15,769 nucleotides of DNA. Source: Chrysiogenales bacterium (GTDB lineage Bacteria; Acidobacteriota; Aminicenantia; UBA2199). The stretch is taken from the NCBI GenBank assembly GCA_004525465.1, contig SPCN01000021.1, positions 1-15,769 of the forward strand, written 5' to 3'. How positions within the stretch are numbered: position 1 is the first letter of the stretch; the number at the start of each line of letters is the position of its first letter. The notes beneath the pieces are model-generated. The model was not told the origin of the DNA, did no database searches, and saw only the letters and a program-made list of their open reading frames with translations. This document shows, in pieces, positions 15,623 through 15,769 of this stretch. Position numbers and translations under genes: made by a program.

Positions 15623-15769
15623 TTATTGTTTGTCCAGCACACTGCGGATTTTCTTGAGCAGAGTCGACGGATTCAGCGGTTTCTGGAGCAGCTGGATGCC
15701 GGGATCGGCGATCCCTTTGCCGGCGATGATATCGGCGGTATAGCCGCTCATGAAGATCACCTTTATATC
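15623..15769 (-). CDS. C-terminal end of a response-regulator receiver domain (partial, probably hybrid histidine kinase)
   Basis: The last 48 codons of a gene entering from the right edge, ending at TAA (15623-15625). The translation begins DIKVIFMSGYTADIIA and continues to LLQKPLNPSTLLKKIRSVLD. The FMSGYT strand holds the conserved Ser/Thr switch position and the QKP holds the conserved lysine of receiver domains. A MSGYT...LQKP receiver at the extreme C-terminus is typical of hybrid sensor histidine kinases; a stand-alone regulator is the alternative. The phospho-acceptor Asp lies outside the window. The 138-bp gap to the protease start holds the protease promoter and no gene. Confidence 0.85.
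   Translation of the reverse strand, partial: DIKVIFMSGYTADIIAGKGIADPGIQLLQKPLNPSTLLKKIRSVLDKQ

Overview
The window reads as a chromosomal segment of a Gram-negative (diderm) bacterium. The evidence is lipid-A-disaccharide synthase (lpxB), two predicted outer-membrane beta-barrel proteins, and a type II secretion or type IV pilus-like pseudopilin pair. The mix of genes (RecG next to PurN, a Ser/Thr kinase fused to an FGE-sulfatase-like domain, a papain-like secreted protease, a PAS-GGDEF protein) would fit the Acidobacteriota/Aminicenantes neighbourhood of the tree. That placement is inference from general familiarity, not a proven assignment. I see no phage, transposase, CRISPR array, plasmid or recognisable defence locus.

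Layout. 1-2364 (-): almost complete gene for a TonB-receptor-like outer-membrane protein that runs off the left edge. 2548-3429 (-): exported PAP2-type phosphatase. 3610-3694 (+): tRNA-Leu(CAG) behind a near-consensus promoter, followed on the same strand by purN, an exported or lipoprotein-like protein of unknown function, and recG; the last two overlap by 4 nt. 6965-7204: convergent gap with two strong hairpins that resemble one at 2418-2442. 7205-12136 (-): a leftward block of Ser/Thr kinase-FGE fusion, rlmB (1-nt TGATG overlap), a 154-bp gap, gspG-like pseudopilin, second pseudopilin (26-nt overlap) and lpxB (4-nt overlap). 12137-12315: divergent control region with promoter-like hexamers and a 12-bp palindrome. 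12316-13578 (+): a 95-aa orphan protein and a PAS-GGDEF diguanylate cyclase. 13597-15484 (-): papain-family protease followed by a small outer-membrane beta-barrel protein, probably one operon. 15623-15769 (-): C-terminal end of a receiver domain.

How it fits together. Most products act at or across the envelope: outer-membrane barrels, lipid phosphatase, lipid A synthesis, pseudopilins, secreted protease, membrane kinase with a predicted extracytoplasmic sensor-like domain, cyclic-di-GMP signalling. The rest is housekeeping (PurN, RecG, RlmB, tRNA). The best leads for unusual biology are the kinase-FGE fusion with no FGE catalytic cysteines and its coupling to rlmB, the pseudopilin-lpxB overlap chain, the leaderless-looking start architecture shared by two genes, the dyads on two promoters, and the paired hairpin repeat family. 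No clearly new multi-gene system is visible.
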